From contig OY762224.2 in NCBI GenBank assembly GCA_963665265.2, positions 1,922,001-1,986,000 of the forward strand: DNA of 64,000 nucleotides, read 5' to 3'. A program made the translations under genes and the position numbers. The notes beneath the pieces are model-generated. The model did no database searches and was not told where the DNA came from. It saw only the letters and a program-made list of their open reading frames with translations. The number at the start of each line of letters is the position of its first letter. Within the stretch, counting starts at the first letter, position 1. Origin of the DNA: CAXXHQ01 sp963665265. Its GTDB lineage: Bacteria; Planctomycetota; Planctomycetia; Pirellulales; Thermoguttaceae. Shown in pieces: positions 17,255-25,770 of the stretch.

Positions 17255-18262
17255 TTAGAAGCTCCAATGTTTTAATTCGCCGAGGGCGGAGATCGGGCGT
17301 CGTTGCAAAAGCGAAAGGGCCATGTGACAGAATATATGGCAACAATCTTGGCACTTGGGAATTTCGCCGAAACGCATTCTCGCCAATCGAAGCGATTCGA
17401 AATAATCGCCGGTTTCGAGAAGATTGATTTCCGCTTGCTTCCATTCCAAACATGGGTAATACATTCGACCGTCGGGGCGAATGACCGGCATGAGCATCGG
17501 ATGGCACCGGAATCGACGGAAATCGGCGACGCCGAGAAGATAATCAGGCACGCCGAGCACGCCGCGACGATTTCGCTTCGCCTCGATTACGTCCTCCATT
17601 AGTTTTCGATAGCTTGCGTTGTCGCGCAAATCTGGGTGAACGGTCGTGCCCACGATTTCCGGGGAAATCTGAAAGCCGCACGAATTTCGCAAAGCGAAAT
17701 CGAGCGACTGACGGACCTCGTCGATGTTGTCGGGAGTCGCGACCGCCGAGAGGACGATTTTTATTTCTCGATTCCGTCGGAATGAAAGAGCGAACTCCAG
17801 TGCGGCTAAGACTTGTCGAGCCGTCGCTTCGGGGCGGCCGAGGAGTTCGGCAAGCAACGTCGGGTTAAGCGTGTCGAGGCTTAAGACGAGGACGTCCGTA
17901 AATTCGAGGATTCGCGGGCGATCGGCAATTCCGATCCCTTTCGTATTCAGAACGGTTCGAAAACGAAGCGATCGGGCGTAGGCGAGAATCTCTTCCAGGT
18001 CGTCGCGTAACATCGGTTCGCCGCCGGTGACGTCGAGCGTATCGCCTGCTTCGCGCAAAACGGCGAGCAATCGTTTCACGTCGTTTGTATTTAATTCCGG
18101 AATTCGATCTTCGTTGAAGCGTTTTCCGTCGCCGTCGCAACAATAGCGGCAATTTAAATTGCAGCGATGAGTCAGGTAATAGGAGAACATCAACGGGCGC
18201 AACGGCTCGCGTCCTAAGCAGATGCCGGCGAGGTTTCGGACGTAGTTTCCGACGAATCCCAT
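17255..18262 (-). CDS. Radical SAM protein with C-terminal Cys cluster
   Basis: The 335-residue product carries C34-NLN-C38-RY-C41 followed directly by a fourth Cys (C42). DVTGGEPMLRDDL is the SAM motif, and a partial TIM barrel runs to about residue 230. The C-terminal third contains RCHPM, YYPCLEW and a dense CQDCCHIFC set, consistent with one auxiliary iron-sulfur cluster. The arrangement recalls MoaA/HpnH-like enzymes; HpnH adds adenosyl groups to hopanoid lipids, but orthology is not claimed. The gene is 5 nt after the Tes-like gene and 1 nt before the next radical SAM gene. The N-terminal LTHRCNLNCRYCC is strongly family-like. Confidence 0.85.
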   Translation of the reverse strand: MGFVGNYVRNLAGICLGREPLRPLMFSYYLTHRCNLNCRYCCDGDGKRFNEDRIPELNTNDVKRLLAVLREAGDTLDVTGGEPMLRDDLEEILAYARSLRFRTVLNTKGIGIADRPRILEFTDVLVLSLDTLNPTLLAELLGRPEATARQVLAALEFALSFRRNREIKIVLSAVATPDNIDEVRQSLDFALRNSCGFQISPEIVGTTVHPDLRDNASYRKLMEDVIEAKRNRRGVLGVPDYLLGVADFRRFRCHPMLMPVIRPDGRMYYPCLEWKQAEINLLETGDYFESLRLARMRFGEIPKCQDCCHIFCHMALSLLQRRPISALGELKHWSF

Positions 18263-18267
18263 AGCGT

Positions 18268-19731
18268 TTACCCTTTGCCGCCGCTTTTCTTTTTTCTGCC
18301 GAGAACGTTATGCACGCAAGCCGGCACGAGCGATCCGTCGGGCTGCGGATAGGCGTTGCAACAACGACGAACGCGGGCCAGATCGAAGGTCTCCTCGTCT
18401 TGAAAAGCGTGGATGAAGATCGACTTCATTCGGCGTTCGGCGACGGAGAACGTTCGTCGAGGATCGAATTGGCTCGCCGAGGCTTCGTCGAGGACTCCTC
18501 GCAAGGTCTTCATGACGGCGTCTGAATCGGGAGCGGTTCCGACCGGACCGCTCCACATTTCATAAATCAGATCTTTCATTTTATCGTGATCGTCGGCGTC
18601 AAGCCCGAACACGGTACGATTCGCCAGCAGGTCCATTTGCTTGGAGGCGTCGATCATTCCGTGCAACGAGACGGCGCCGACCTCGGCGGTCGAGTCGGAA
18701 CAACAGCAGGAAGGGGAGGCGGATTTCTCGTAGACGTTCGATTCCGTCGAATCGAGTCGAAGATAAAACGCGAGGCTGAAACACAACGGACTACTGCAAG
18801 GAAGCGGCAGGAAATCTTGGGATTTTACCGGCGGAACGTTCGCTTCGCCGAGGAGACGCACGACGTCGGGCAAGGTTAGGCGTCGAGTTGAGCCGGTGAA
18901 TGTTTTTCCTCGTCCGACGAAAGCGAGAGGCTGAAGCATCAGGCTAACTAAATGGGGCTGGGCGAAGAAATACTTCAGAACGTCGGGAAACTGATCGTCA
19001 TTTACTCCGGCCGCGACCGTCATCGTCAGCGAAGTTGAAACGCCGGATTGCTTCAATAATTCCAGAATACGCAGCTTTTTATCGAGCAAAGGAGCTCCGC
19101 GCAAAGTTCGATACGCGTCGTCCTTGAATCCGTCAAATTGCAATGAGACGACGACGTTGCGTTCGCGCAACTGATCGACCAGTTTCGAGTCGTCGAGCAA
19201 GGCCAATCCGTTCGTCGAAACGCTGACGCGAACGATTCCGGGATGCGCTAACGCGGCGTCGATCAAGGGAATCAGATAGGGATGGGTTAGCGGTTCGCCG
19301 CCGGAGAGGTTTAAAACGTCGATTTGCCGTTCGGCGGCGATGAGCGAATCGAGAGTTTTTGAGAAATCGGCGAGGCTAATATCCCAAGGCTCGCCCGCGT
19401 CGACCAGACAAATCGGACAACTTAAGTCGCATCGTGAAGTGATTTCGACGAGCGGCATGCAGAGGTGTTGTTCATGGCGATCGCAAAAGCCGCATCCCGT
19501 CGGACAAGGGGCCGACGAATCGCCGGAGAACTCTTGCGGAATCCAGGCCGGTTTCACGAAACGGAGCGTGCGGATGTAGTCTTCGACGTCGCTCCGAACG
19601 AAACATCGTTGGGGGCCATGCTCCTCGCATATTTTATCGAGAAAGACGGAGTCGTCGATCGCAATAATTTTCGCGGGAACGATTCGTCGGCATTCGGAGC
19701 AAGTCGAGTGCGTGATTCCGAGCGTATTCAA
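18268..19731 (-). CDS. Tes-like radical SAM protein B (tetraether-synthase family)
   Basis: This 487-residue protein has the architecture of the MJ0619/Tes family. An N-terminal metal knuckle uses C11-x2-C14 and C35-x2-H38-G, an auxiliary cluster motif is C76-PTG-C80-GF-C83 plus C91, and C101-DLS-C105-PI-C108 is the SAM cluster, followed by NLSGGEPLTHP. Archaeal Tes joins two lipid chain ends through radical C-C bond formation. TTG 19731 is chosen as start because AAGGAGG sits just upstream and TTG overlaps the preceding stop as TTGA; the longer open frame upstream is only a shadow. A Cys-rich insert (CCC near the middle) and a basic tail (GRKKKSGGKG) are unusual. It is paralogous to the gene before it. 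Confidence 0.85.
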   Translation of the reverse strand: MNTLGITHSTCSECRRIVPAKIIAIDDSVFLDKICEEHGPQRCFVRSDVEDYIRTLRFVKPAWIPQEFSGDSSAPCPTGCGFCDRHEQHLCMPLVEITSRCDLSCPICLVDAGEPWDISLADFSKTLDSLIAAERQIDVLNLSGGEPLTHPYLIPLIDAALAHPGIVRVSVSTNGLALLDDSKLVDQLRERNVVVSLQFDGFKDDAYRTLRGAPLLDKKLRILELLKQSGVSTSLTMTVAAGVNDDQFPDVLKYFFAQPHLVSLMLQPLAFVGRGKTFTGSTRRLTLPDVVRLLGEANVPPVKSQDFLPLPCSSPLCFSLAFYLRLDSTESNVYEKSASPSCCCSDSTAEVGAVSLHGMIDASKQMDLLANRTVFGLDADDHDKMKDLIYEMWSGPVGTAPDSDAVMKTLRGVLDEASASQFDPRRTFSVAERRMKSIFIHAFQDEETFDLARVRRCCNAYPQPDGSLVPACVHNVLGRKKKSGGKG

Positions 19732-21158
19732 GGCGTTTCCTCCTTGAGTCGGGCGTCGTAAAAACGCGGATCTTTCATGCGGTAGAACAGGTTGTACGTG
19801 CAAGCGGGAATCAATCGTCCCGGTTCGGCCGGCACGAGATCGGGGCAAAGGGCGGCTCTCGAGCAATCAAAAGAGTCTTCGTCCATGTGCGCGTGCAAGT
19901 AGATCGTGCGCACCGCCGATTCGGCGATACGTTGACGTTCGAAATCATTTACGCTTCGATCGGAGGGATACAGTCGCTCGACTATTCGGCGTAAAGTTTT
20001 TAGCGAATCGTCGTTTCCTTCCGCATAGAGTTGATTGATCGCGTCGACGAAGAAATCGTGACTATCGCCGACTCGCAGCAAATACGAATCGTGAAGTAAT
20101 TTCTGGATTCGTTCTTTTGAGGCGAAACGAGTGAAGGGGAGAAGTCGCCCCTCGGCCTTTAAAACGTAGCTGACCAAGTAGCACAAAGGATGCGCGGAAG
20201 GACGCGAGAAAAAGTCGTCGAATTGAAGCGCTCCGTTCGACTCTCGAGAGATGATGCGGGCGGCTTCGTCAATCGGAATCGGTTGAGCCTTTTGAAAACT
20301 TCCGCCGCCTTGTCCGGTGTAGGTCATCGTCTGGACGGTTAGGCTGAGAATATTTTCGTAATCGTCCATCAATTTGAAGATGCCGGAGACGGCGTTTTCG
20401 TTCACGCCGCGAATGAGAACTTGAAGCAAAGTCATGCGAACGCCGGCTTTCGCGAGGTTTTCGATCGCTTTGAGCTTAATCTTCGTTAAATCGCATCCGT
20501 GCAACATGCGGCTGGTCGCCGAGTCGAACGTATTGAACGAAAGAATGACGCATACGTTTAAATCGGCGAGGCGGCGACAAAGATCGTAGTCTTCGGCCAG
20601 TCGAACTCCGTTTGAATTCATAGTGATTCGGCCGATTTCAGGACGCTTGCAAGTTTGGAGTATATCGAACAGGTCGGGATGCAGCGTCGGTTCGCCGCCG
20701 GTCAAATTAATCAAATCGACGGCGCCGGAAGATTCAATAATCCAATCGACGGTCTTACTCATCTCTTCGACGGAGATATTGAAGAGTCGGTCATCGCGAT
20801 TGTAGGTGAAGCAGATAGGACAGCGCAAATTACAGGCGTTCGTTATGGAGAGGACCGGCAATTGACACGGGGACGCATGCCAAGAGCAAGGGCCGCAATC
20901 GTGCGGGCAACCGCGTTTTGAAGGCGTCGAGCCGGGCAAAGGCGAACGGTCCGGTCTGGGGCGGACGACTTCGGATAAGTACCAACTTACGTCGTCGGCG
21001 ATTAATGTTTCGTCTTGAGGACCGCAAACGCAAAGATTTCGGCCCCAGACTTTGCCGTCGCGAAAATAGACTCTGGCCGGGGCCACGGAGCGGCAACGGC
21101 GACACATTCCGCGAATCGTCGTGAAATACGTTTCTTCCCGCTCTTTCAATCGAGGCAT
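19728..21158 (-). CDS. Tes-like radical SAM protein A (tetraether-synthase family)
   Basis: This is the first of two tandem Tes-family enzymes (476 residues). The N-terminal knuckle is C19-x2-C22 and C43-x-C45, which differs from the usual CxxHG second half. The auxiliary motif is C84-PHD-C88-GP-C91 plus C98, and the radical SAM motif is C109-NLR-C113-PI-C116-F, followed by NLTGGEPTLHPDL. Relatives in archaea couple isoprenoid chain termini, and bacterial relatives are candidates for membrane-spanning lipid synthesis. The setting directly behind ACP, KS and dehydratase genes supports an acyl or lipid substrate. The start overlaps the preceding gene by 13 nt, and its stop overlaps the next start by 4 nt. 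C-terminal Cys residues (ALCPDL, PACTYN) are shared with copy B. Confidence 0.87.
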   Translation of the reverse strand: MPRLKEREETYFTTIRGMCRRCRSVAPARVYFRDGKVWGRNLCVCGPQDETLIADDVSWYLSEVVRPRPDRSPLPGSTPSKRGCPHDCGPCSWHASPCQLPVLSITNACNLRCPICFTYNRDDRLFNISVEEMSKTVDWIIESSGAVDLINLTGGEPTLHPDLFDILQTCKRPEIGRITMNSNGVRLAEDYDLCRRLADLNVCVILSFNTFDSATSRMLHGCDLTKIKLKAIENLAKAGVRMTLLQVLIRGVNENAVSGIFKLMDDYENILSLTVQTMTYTGQGGGSFQKAQPIPIDEAARIISRESNGALQFDDFFSRPSAHPLCYLVSYVLKAEGRLLPFTRFASKERIQKLLHDSYLLRVGDSHDFFVDAINQLYAEGNDDSLKTLRRIVERLYPSDRSVNDFERQRIAESAVRTIYLHAHMDEDSFDCSRAALCPDLVPAEPGRLIPACTYNLFYRMKDPRFYDARLKEETP

Positions 21159-21631
21159 ACAATCCCCTTTTCTTCATCGGCGGCGGAGATCGGACGATAA
21201 ATTTCCGAATACAACGTTCGCATATCATCGGGATTGAAAAAACCGTCGAGCGCAACCGGCGTCGCCAAGCATCCTCGACCGACCGCGATCAAGTCCGCTC
21301 CGTTTTTTGCGAGGCCGTCGAATACGACGCCGTCGGCGCGCCAACTTCGAACCTCGGCGTCGAGCGTTAAGCTTCCGCCGGGGCGCAACTGGTCGAGGAA
21401 TTGAATTTCCTCCCAGCGAACGACGAGGCCCATGCGATTAAAGTCGGTCGATAGCATGATGAGCCAATTTCCTAACTGAAACAAACTTTCGACTAACAAG
21501 CTTTCCGGCAAAAAAGGGGCTTCGCCTAACGGCCTTCGCAATTCGTATTCTTCGAAGGAGACTGTTTTGACGCCGCGGATATTTTTGCATGCGTTCCATT
21601 GGAGGATGCGATCGACGAGGCGGAATTTCAT
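21146..21631 (-). CDS. FabZ-like hotdog protein lacking the catalytic His
   Basis: This 161-residue hotdog-fold protein is related to FabA/FabZ. ATG 21631 is chosen because it aligns with the start of the other dehydratase in the operon (both begin M-x-F-x-L-x-DRI-x-x-W) and overlaps the ketoreductase stop as TGATG. In the sister protein the active pair is H34 and E48. Here position 34 is Pro (RRPLGEAP) while E48 is kept (LLVESLFQ). It is therefore probably not a standard 3-hydroxyacyl-ACP dehydratase; it could be a heterodimer partner, an isomerase, a thioesterase-like protein or an acyl-binding subunit. The downstream radical SAM gene begins inside its 3' end. Confidence 0.8.
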   Translation of the reverse strand: MKFRLVDRILQWNACKNIRGVKTVSFEEYELRRPLGEAPFLPESLLVESLFQLGNWLIMLSTDFNRMGLVVRWEEIQFLDQLRPGGSLTLDAEVRSWRADGVVFDGLAKNGADLIAVGRGCLATPVALDGFFNPDDMRTLYSEIYRPISAADEEKGIVCLD

Positions 21632-22368
21632 CACACGCCTCCGTCGATTAAAATCGTTTGGCCGTTCAGGTAGGAAGAGCGATCGCTCGCGAGGAAGGCG
21701 ATCAACTCGGCGACTTCCTCGGGCTCGCCGGCGCGCGAGAGCGCGCAATAACGATTGTACTCCTCCTGTTGCTTTGCGGGGACGTTGGCGCTGACGCCGC
21801 CGTTCAGCATGCCCGGCGCAACGGCGTTGACCCGCACCTTGTAGCGGCCCAATTCTCGAGCCAAGGAGAGCGTGAACCCGACGACGGCGCTCTTTGCGGT
21901 GGCGTAATGCACGGGCACTTCGAGCATCCGCATTCCGGCGAGCGATCCGACGTTCACGACGGAGCCGGACTTTCGTCGAATCATTCCGCGCACGAACGCT
22001 TTGGTCGTTAGGAACATGCCCTTCACGTTGACGTCAAGCACATGGTCCCAATCGGCCTCTTCGATCATCGCGAAAGGCATTACCTGGGCGTAGCCTGCGT
22101 TGTTGACGAGAATATCGACCGGACCGACTTGCTCCTCGATCGTTTTTGCAAGGGCCGCGACGGCTTTGCCGTCCACAACGTCGAGCGGCCAAGCGCTTAC
22201 GTCGGCGCCGGTCGCGGCGAGTTCGCCGCGCAAGGCTTCGGCTGCGTCGAGACCGGAGTTGTACGAAAAAGCGACGCGACAGCCTTCGCGCGCCAAAACT
22301 CGAACGACCGCTTTTCCAAGGGCGCCGCTTCCGCCGGTGACGAACGCCGTTTTTCCCTTCAGCGTCAT
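21631..22368 (-). CDS. 3-oxoacyl-ACP reductase (FabG-like SDR)
   Basis: This 245-residue classical short-chain dehydrogenase has T11-GGSGAL-G18 for cofactor binding, NNAG at about 89-92, N114, and the catalytic S142, Y155 and K159 (YATAK). The basic residues expected for NADPH fit its role. Next to an ACP and ketosynthases it should reduce the beta-keto group of the ACP-bound chain. It overlaps the ACP gene upstream by ATGA and the hotdog gene downstream by one base, so synthesis is tightly coupled. This is likely a dedicated copy for the operon and not the housekeeping fabG, because no fabD/fabH/acpP housekeeping genes are next to it. Confidence 0.92.
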   Translation of the reverse strand: MTLKGKTAFVTGGSGALGKAVVRVLAREGCRVAFSYNSGLDAAEALRGELAATGADVSAWPLDVVDGKAVAALAKTIEEQVGPVDILVNNAGYAQVMPFAMIEEADWDHVLDVNVKGMFLTTKAFVRGMIRRKSGSVVNVGSLAGMRMLEVPVHYATAKSAVVGFTLSLARELGRYKVRVNAVAPGMLNGGVSANVPAKQQEEYNRYCALSRAGEPEEVAELIAFLASDRSSYLNGQTILIDGGV

Positions 22369-22772
22369 GACGAGGCTCCCTCTAATTCGACGAGTTTCGA
22401 CTGGATGATTCGCACGAAAACGGCGACGGTTAAAACGCGCGGAAGAGCGACTTTCGGCATGCCCGGCGTCAGCTTATTCGGCGGAATATCGGGCAGCGCC
22501 TTGCGCAACTCCTTGACGCCGGCCTCGGTCAGAAAGCCGTTTCGTTCGTAGGCTTCGCCGTTAAGGCGGGCCGAGGCGCGGCGCTCGAACTCGTCGGCCG
22601 AAAGGGTCACGCCGAAAGTTTCTTCGATGAGAAAACTCAAATCTAATAGGTCGAGCGATTCGGCGCCGAGGTCTTCCATCAGCGCGCAGTCCGGCCGGAT
22701 TTGTTCGGGGCGGGCGCCGGTGACTTCACGAACGAGCGGAAGCAATTTATCGAATATTTCTTGTTCATTCAT
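22365..22772 (-). CDS. Acyl carrier protein with C-terminal extension
   Basis: The N-terminal 75 residues are an acyl carrier protein with the phosphopantetheine attachment Ser S39 in EDLGAESLDLLDL and the usual acidic helix around it. At 135 residues it is much longer than housekeeping ACP (about 80). The extra part (about 76-135: NGFLTEAGVKELRKAL, PPNKLTPG) is not acidic and may be a docking element for the KS pair or the radical SAM enzymes. The gene overlaps the nitroreductase by 8 nt and FabG by 4 nt. It would carry the growing chain in the operon's pathway. Confidence 0.92.
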   Translation of the reverse strand: MNEQEIFDKLLPLVREVTGARPEQIRPDCALMEDLGAESLDLLDLSFLIEETFGVTLSADEFERRASARLNGEAYERNGFLTEAGVKELRKALPDIPPNKLTPGMPKVALPRVLTVAVFVRIIQSKLVELEGASS

Positions 22773-23385
22773 GTCCGTCTCTAAACTCCAAAACGTGATG
22801 CAATTTTTTTCGCGGCGGAGGCTCGGGTTTTTCGGCGGGATAGCCTAAGGCGATGAGGCAGGTCGGTTCGTATCCGAGCGGCAAATCGGGAACGTTTTTC
22901 CAAACGTCGCCCATTAACAGCGGCGCGGTCATGACGCAGGCGCCGAGGCCCAGCGCATGAGCGGCCAGAATAAGATTTTGAGCGGCCATCGCCGCGCTAA
23001 GGGCTTCGCCCGTCGCTAAAGCGTTGAGCGTCGGCGATGAGAACGCTCGCTCGGCCGCGAGATTTTTTTTATGCATGACCAAGATCAGCGTCGGCGCCTG
23101 GTCGAAACCGGCGGCATGGCGGGGGAGCGATTCGGCGTATTCGGTCGTCAAAGGATGCGCATTTGCGATCGCCGTAGCGGCCGTGGCGCGAACTTTTTCG
23201 GCAAGCGAGGCGATTTCAAGCGGATTTTGAAAAACGACGAACTTCCAACCTTGCCGATTGCGGTTGGAAGGGGCGGAGCAGGCCGCGGCGACGAGCCTTT
23301 CGATGACCTCGCGATCCGGTCGGCGAGTTTCAAAACGACGCACCGAGCGGCGAGATTCCAGCATTCGGAAAAAATCTTCGCTCAT
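22765..23385 (-). CDS. Nitroreductase-family flavoprotein
   Basis: This FMN-dependent NAD(P)H oxidoreductase of 206 residues belongs to the nitroreductase superfamily. It starts with FRMLESRRSVRRFETRRPD, the usual FMN-phosphate Arg/Ser motif. SAPSNRNRQGWKFVVF follows, and then the second half with AAQNLILAAHALGLGACVM. ATG 23385 is chosen because it overlaps the ketosynthase stop as ATGA; the longer open frame upstream is antisense-like. In this setting it could reduce or oxidise an enoyl or conjugated acyl intermediate, which would fit the absence of a FabI/FabK-type enoyl reductase in the operon (inference). Confidence 0.87.
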   Translation of the reverse strand: MSEDFFRMLESRRSVRRFETRRPDREVIERLVAAACSAPSNRNRQGWKFVVFQNPLEIASLAEKVRATAATAIANAHPLTTEYAESLPRHAAGFDQAPTLILVMHKKNLAAERAFSSPTLNALATGEALSAAMAAQNLILAAHALGLGACVMTAPLLMGDVWKNVPDLPLGYEPTCLIALGYPAEKPEPPPRKKLHHVLEFRDGHE

Positions 23386-24641
23386 CCTTCGAATCTCCTT
23401 ATGACGAGCGAGGCGTTTTGGCCGCCAAAGCCGAACGAATTCGTTAGAACGGTATCGCCGGAAAACGGTCGTGCGACGTTCGGAACGTAATCCAAGTCGC
23501 ACTCGGGATCAGGTTGATGAAGATTCATCGTAGGCGGAACGACGCCGCGCGAGACGGTCAACGCGGCGGCGATCGTTTCAACGGAGCCGCTCGCCGCGAT
23601 CATGTGCCCCGTCATCGATTTTATCGCATGAATGGGAATGTTATAAGCGCGGGCGCCTAACGTCTCTTTGATCGCCGCGGTCTCCATGACGTCGTTTTTC
23701 GGCGTGCCGGTTCCGTGCGAGTTGACGCAATCGACGTCTTCCGGTCGCAAGTTTCCGCATTTCAAGGCGCGCGTCATGCTTAGGACCGCGCCGCGCCCGT
23801 TCGGATCGGGATCAGAAGCCGCATAAGCGTCCATCGCGCTGCCGTAGCCGAGAATCTCCGCGTAAATTCGAGCGCTTCGAGACATTGCATGCTCAAGAGT
23901 TTCGAGGACGACGAATCCGGCGCCCTCGCCCAACACGGTTCCTTGTCGCGTGACGTCGAACGGACGGCAAGCGTTTTGCGGACGATCGTTTTCAGCAGCA
24001 AGGACGCGTAAAAGACTAAAACCGCCTAATCCCAAAGGATTCAACATACTGTCGGCGGACCCGGCGAGGGCGATTTCGGCGCGTCCGGCGCGAAGCATGC
24101 GCCATGCGTCGCCGATGACCTGAGCGCCCGCCGCGCACGCCGAGCAATTGACGTATCGCCCGGCAGCGAAAGAATAGCGTTCGCCGAGCATGACGGCGAT
24201 CGTGTCGAGGGGCGTTTGGGTCCAGCGAGTGGCGCCGCATTCGGCGATCGACGCGGCCAGAGCCTCGCCTAAATCGTTTGCGTCGGCGAAGGGCGTGAGA
24301 TCTTCTAAGTTAATCGATTCCAAACCGACGCCGATCCAGACCGCCGCTTCGCGAAATTCCTTCGGATCGAGGAGTGAATCGGCGACGGCCTCTTCCGCCG
24401 CCTCGAGAGCCAAAAAAGCCTTACGGTCTCGAATCTGCGCCATTCGCGGAAACCGATTCAATACTTTGGAGTCGTCGAAGTTTTTTACTTCGCCGCCGAT
24501 TTTCACGGGGAAAGTCGAAGCGTCGAACAACGTGACGGGGCCAATGCCGGAGTAGCCGCTCGTCAGTCGGCACCAAAACTCCTCGCGTCCGGTTCCCACG
24601 GGACTAACGACTCCGGCGCCGGTAATTACGACTCGATTCAT
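23382..24641 (-). CDS. 3-oxoacyl-ACP synthase (KAS II-like, FabF)
   Basis: This thiolase-fold condensing enzyme of 419 residues catalyses decarboxylative elongation of ACP-bound chains. The full triad is present: C169 in SACAAG, H309 in NSHGTGT and H346 in KSMTGH. ATG 24641 is selected since the protein then begins MNRVVITGAGVVSP, exactly as FabF does, and overlaps the preceding stop as ATGA. It lies next to a ketosynthase-like gene with a broken active site, giving the KS-alpha/KS-beta (chain length factor) layout of type II polyketide, aryl polyene and ladderane-like loci. That suggests a specialised product and not bulk fatty acid. Confidence 0.93.
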   Translation of the reverse strand: MNRVVITGAGVVSPVGTGREEFWCRLTSGYSGIGPVTLFDASTFPVKIGGEVKNFDDSKVLNRFPRMAQIRDRKAFLALEAAEEAVADSLLDPKEFREAAVWIGVGLESINLEDLTPFADANDLGEALAASIAECGATRWTQTPLDTIAVMLGERYSFAAGRYVNCSACAAGAQVIGDAWRMLRAGRAEIALAGSADSMLNPLGLGGFSLLRVLAAENDRPQNACRPFDVTRQGTVLGEGAGFVVLETLEHAMSRSARIYAEILGYGSAMDAYAASDPDPNGRGAVLSMTRALKCGNLRPEDVDCVNSHGTGTPKNDVMETAAIKETLGARAYNIPIHAIKSMTGHMIAASGSVETIAAALTVSRGVVPPTMNLHQPDPECDLDYVPNVARPFSGDTVLTNSFGFGGQNASLVIRRFEG

Positions 24642-25759
24642 GGCGCCTCCAAAACGAAAGAGGCTTGTTCCGTGCCGAACCCGAAACAGTTCGCCAAAAC
24701 GGCTTCGTTCGAATCGCGTCGAAAAAGCCATTCAGCGGCGAGCGCAATTTGCATCGCCGCGGCGGCCGCATACAGGTTGCCGAGATGCGATTTCGGCCGG
24801 ATGGCGGAAGCGGGCGTAACGCCGATTTTGCACATGGCGTCGTTTTCGGCATCGAGAAAAACGGGATCGCCGTCCCCGGCCAGGGCGGCCGCGTTCGCCT
24901 GTTCCGTACGCAATTTACGAAGCGTTTCGACAAGCGTTTCGGTGAGCGAAACGCCGGGAAGACGACTTCGCTGAGAGTATTGTGCGATCTTTGCGTATAT
25001 TTTTGCGCCGCGTCGCACGGCCGATTCGGCGGATTCCAAGACGAAGAACGCCGCTCCTTCGCCTGGAACGGCGCCGACGCCTTGTTTTCGCCATGAATCT
25101 AAAACGCCCAGTTGCGAGAGGCTAACGATGGAAAGCGAATGGGTTTTCACGTCGCATGCCCCGACCAACGCGCACGAGACGTCGCCGGCTTCGATCGCTT
25201 GGACTCCGGCGACGATCGCCTGAGCGCCGTGTCCCTCCCAAGGCGAGAATATGGCGTTTGGCCCTCGAAGATTTTCAAAAATCGAGACGAAGCAAATCGG
25301 CATGTTCGCCAATATTTTGAAGGAAAGAACAGGCCGCACTCGTCGGATCGCCGTTTGACCGAAGCTGCTCAAATCGAATGAGCCGTCTTGCGCGGCGGCA
25401 TCTCGAACAAGTCGGGCGATTTCCTCGGTCGGCATGCTCGAAAGACCCGCGGCGCCGAACAGTCCGACGTCCTCGGCCTGATACGCGTCTCCGATCGTCA
25501 AACCGGCGTCTTGCAACGCTTTGCGGGCGGCAACAGTCGCCATTTGCGCGTCGCGTCCCATTAATCGCAACGTTTTGTTATCCGGAAAATAACGCTCGGC
25601 GTCGAATTTTTCGACTGTCGCCGAATAAGGGCACAACGCCGCCGTAGCGCCGGTTCGTTGAAGGATCGCGCGATCGCCGCGCAAGATTCGATCGAGGACG
25701 GCGGGGACTTCGTCGCCTAAAGCAGTTACGATTCCTAGTCCGGTGATTACCGCCGTCAT
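24638..25759 (-). CDS. Ketosynthase-like chain length factor, active Cys missing
   Basis: This 373-residue ketosynthase-fold protein starts MTAVITGLGIVTALGDE. Aligning with its neighbour, the nucleophile Cys position is Glu (E175, in SPWEGHGAQ), and the first catalytic His block is replaced by DAENDAM. The second His is kept (H325 in KSHLGNLY). Such KS-beta or chain length factor subunits have lost condensation activity; they pair with the active KS and set chain length. Gln is usual at this position in polyketide CLFs; Glu is unusual. ATG 25759 is preferred over an upstream in-frame codon. The gene overlaps the active KS start by 4 nt, as expected for subunits of one complex. Confidence 0.88.
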   Translation of the reverse strand: MTAVITGLGIVTALGDEVPAVLDRILRGDRAILQRTGATAALCPYSATVEKFDAERYFPDNKTLRLMGRDAQMATVAARKALQDAGLTIGDAYQAEDVGLFGAAGLSSMPTEEIARLVRDAAAQDGSFDLSSFGQTAIRRVRPVLSFKILANMPICFVSIFENLRGPNAIFSPWEGHGAQAIVAGVQAIEAGDVSCALVGACDVKTHSLSIVSLSQLGVLDSWRKQGVGAVPGEGAAFFVLESAESAVRRGAKIYAKIAQYSQRSRLPGVSLTETLVETLRKLRTEQANAAALAGDGDPVFLDAENDAMCKIGVTPASAIRPKSHLGNLYAAAAAMQIALAAEWLFRRDSNEAVLANCFGFGTEQASFVLEAP

Positions 25760-25770
25760 GGCCGATTCCT

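Noticed and set aside
13667..18262. RiPP (modified peptide) locus interpretation of the radical SAM genes
   Set aside because: No short precursor ORF, peptidase or ABC exporter was seen, and the flanking genes are of acyl metabolism.
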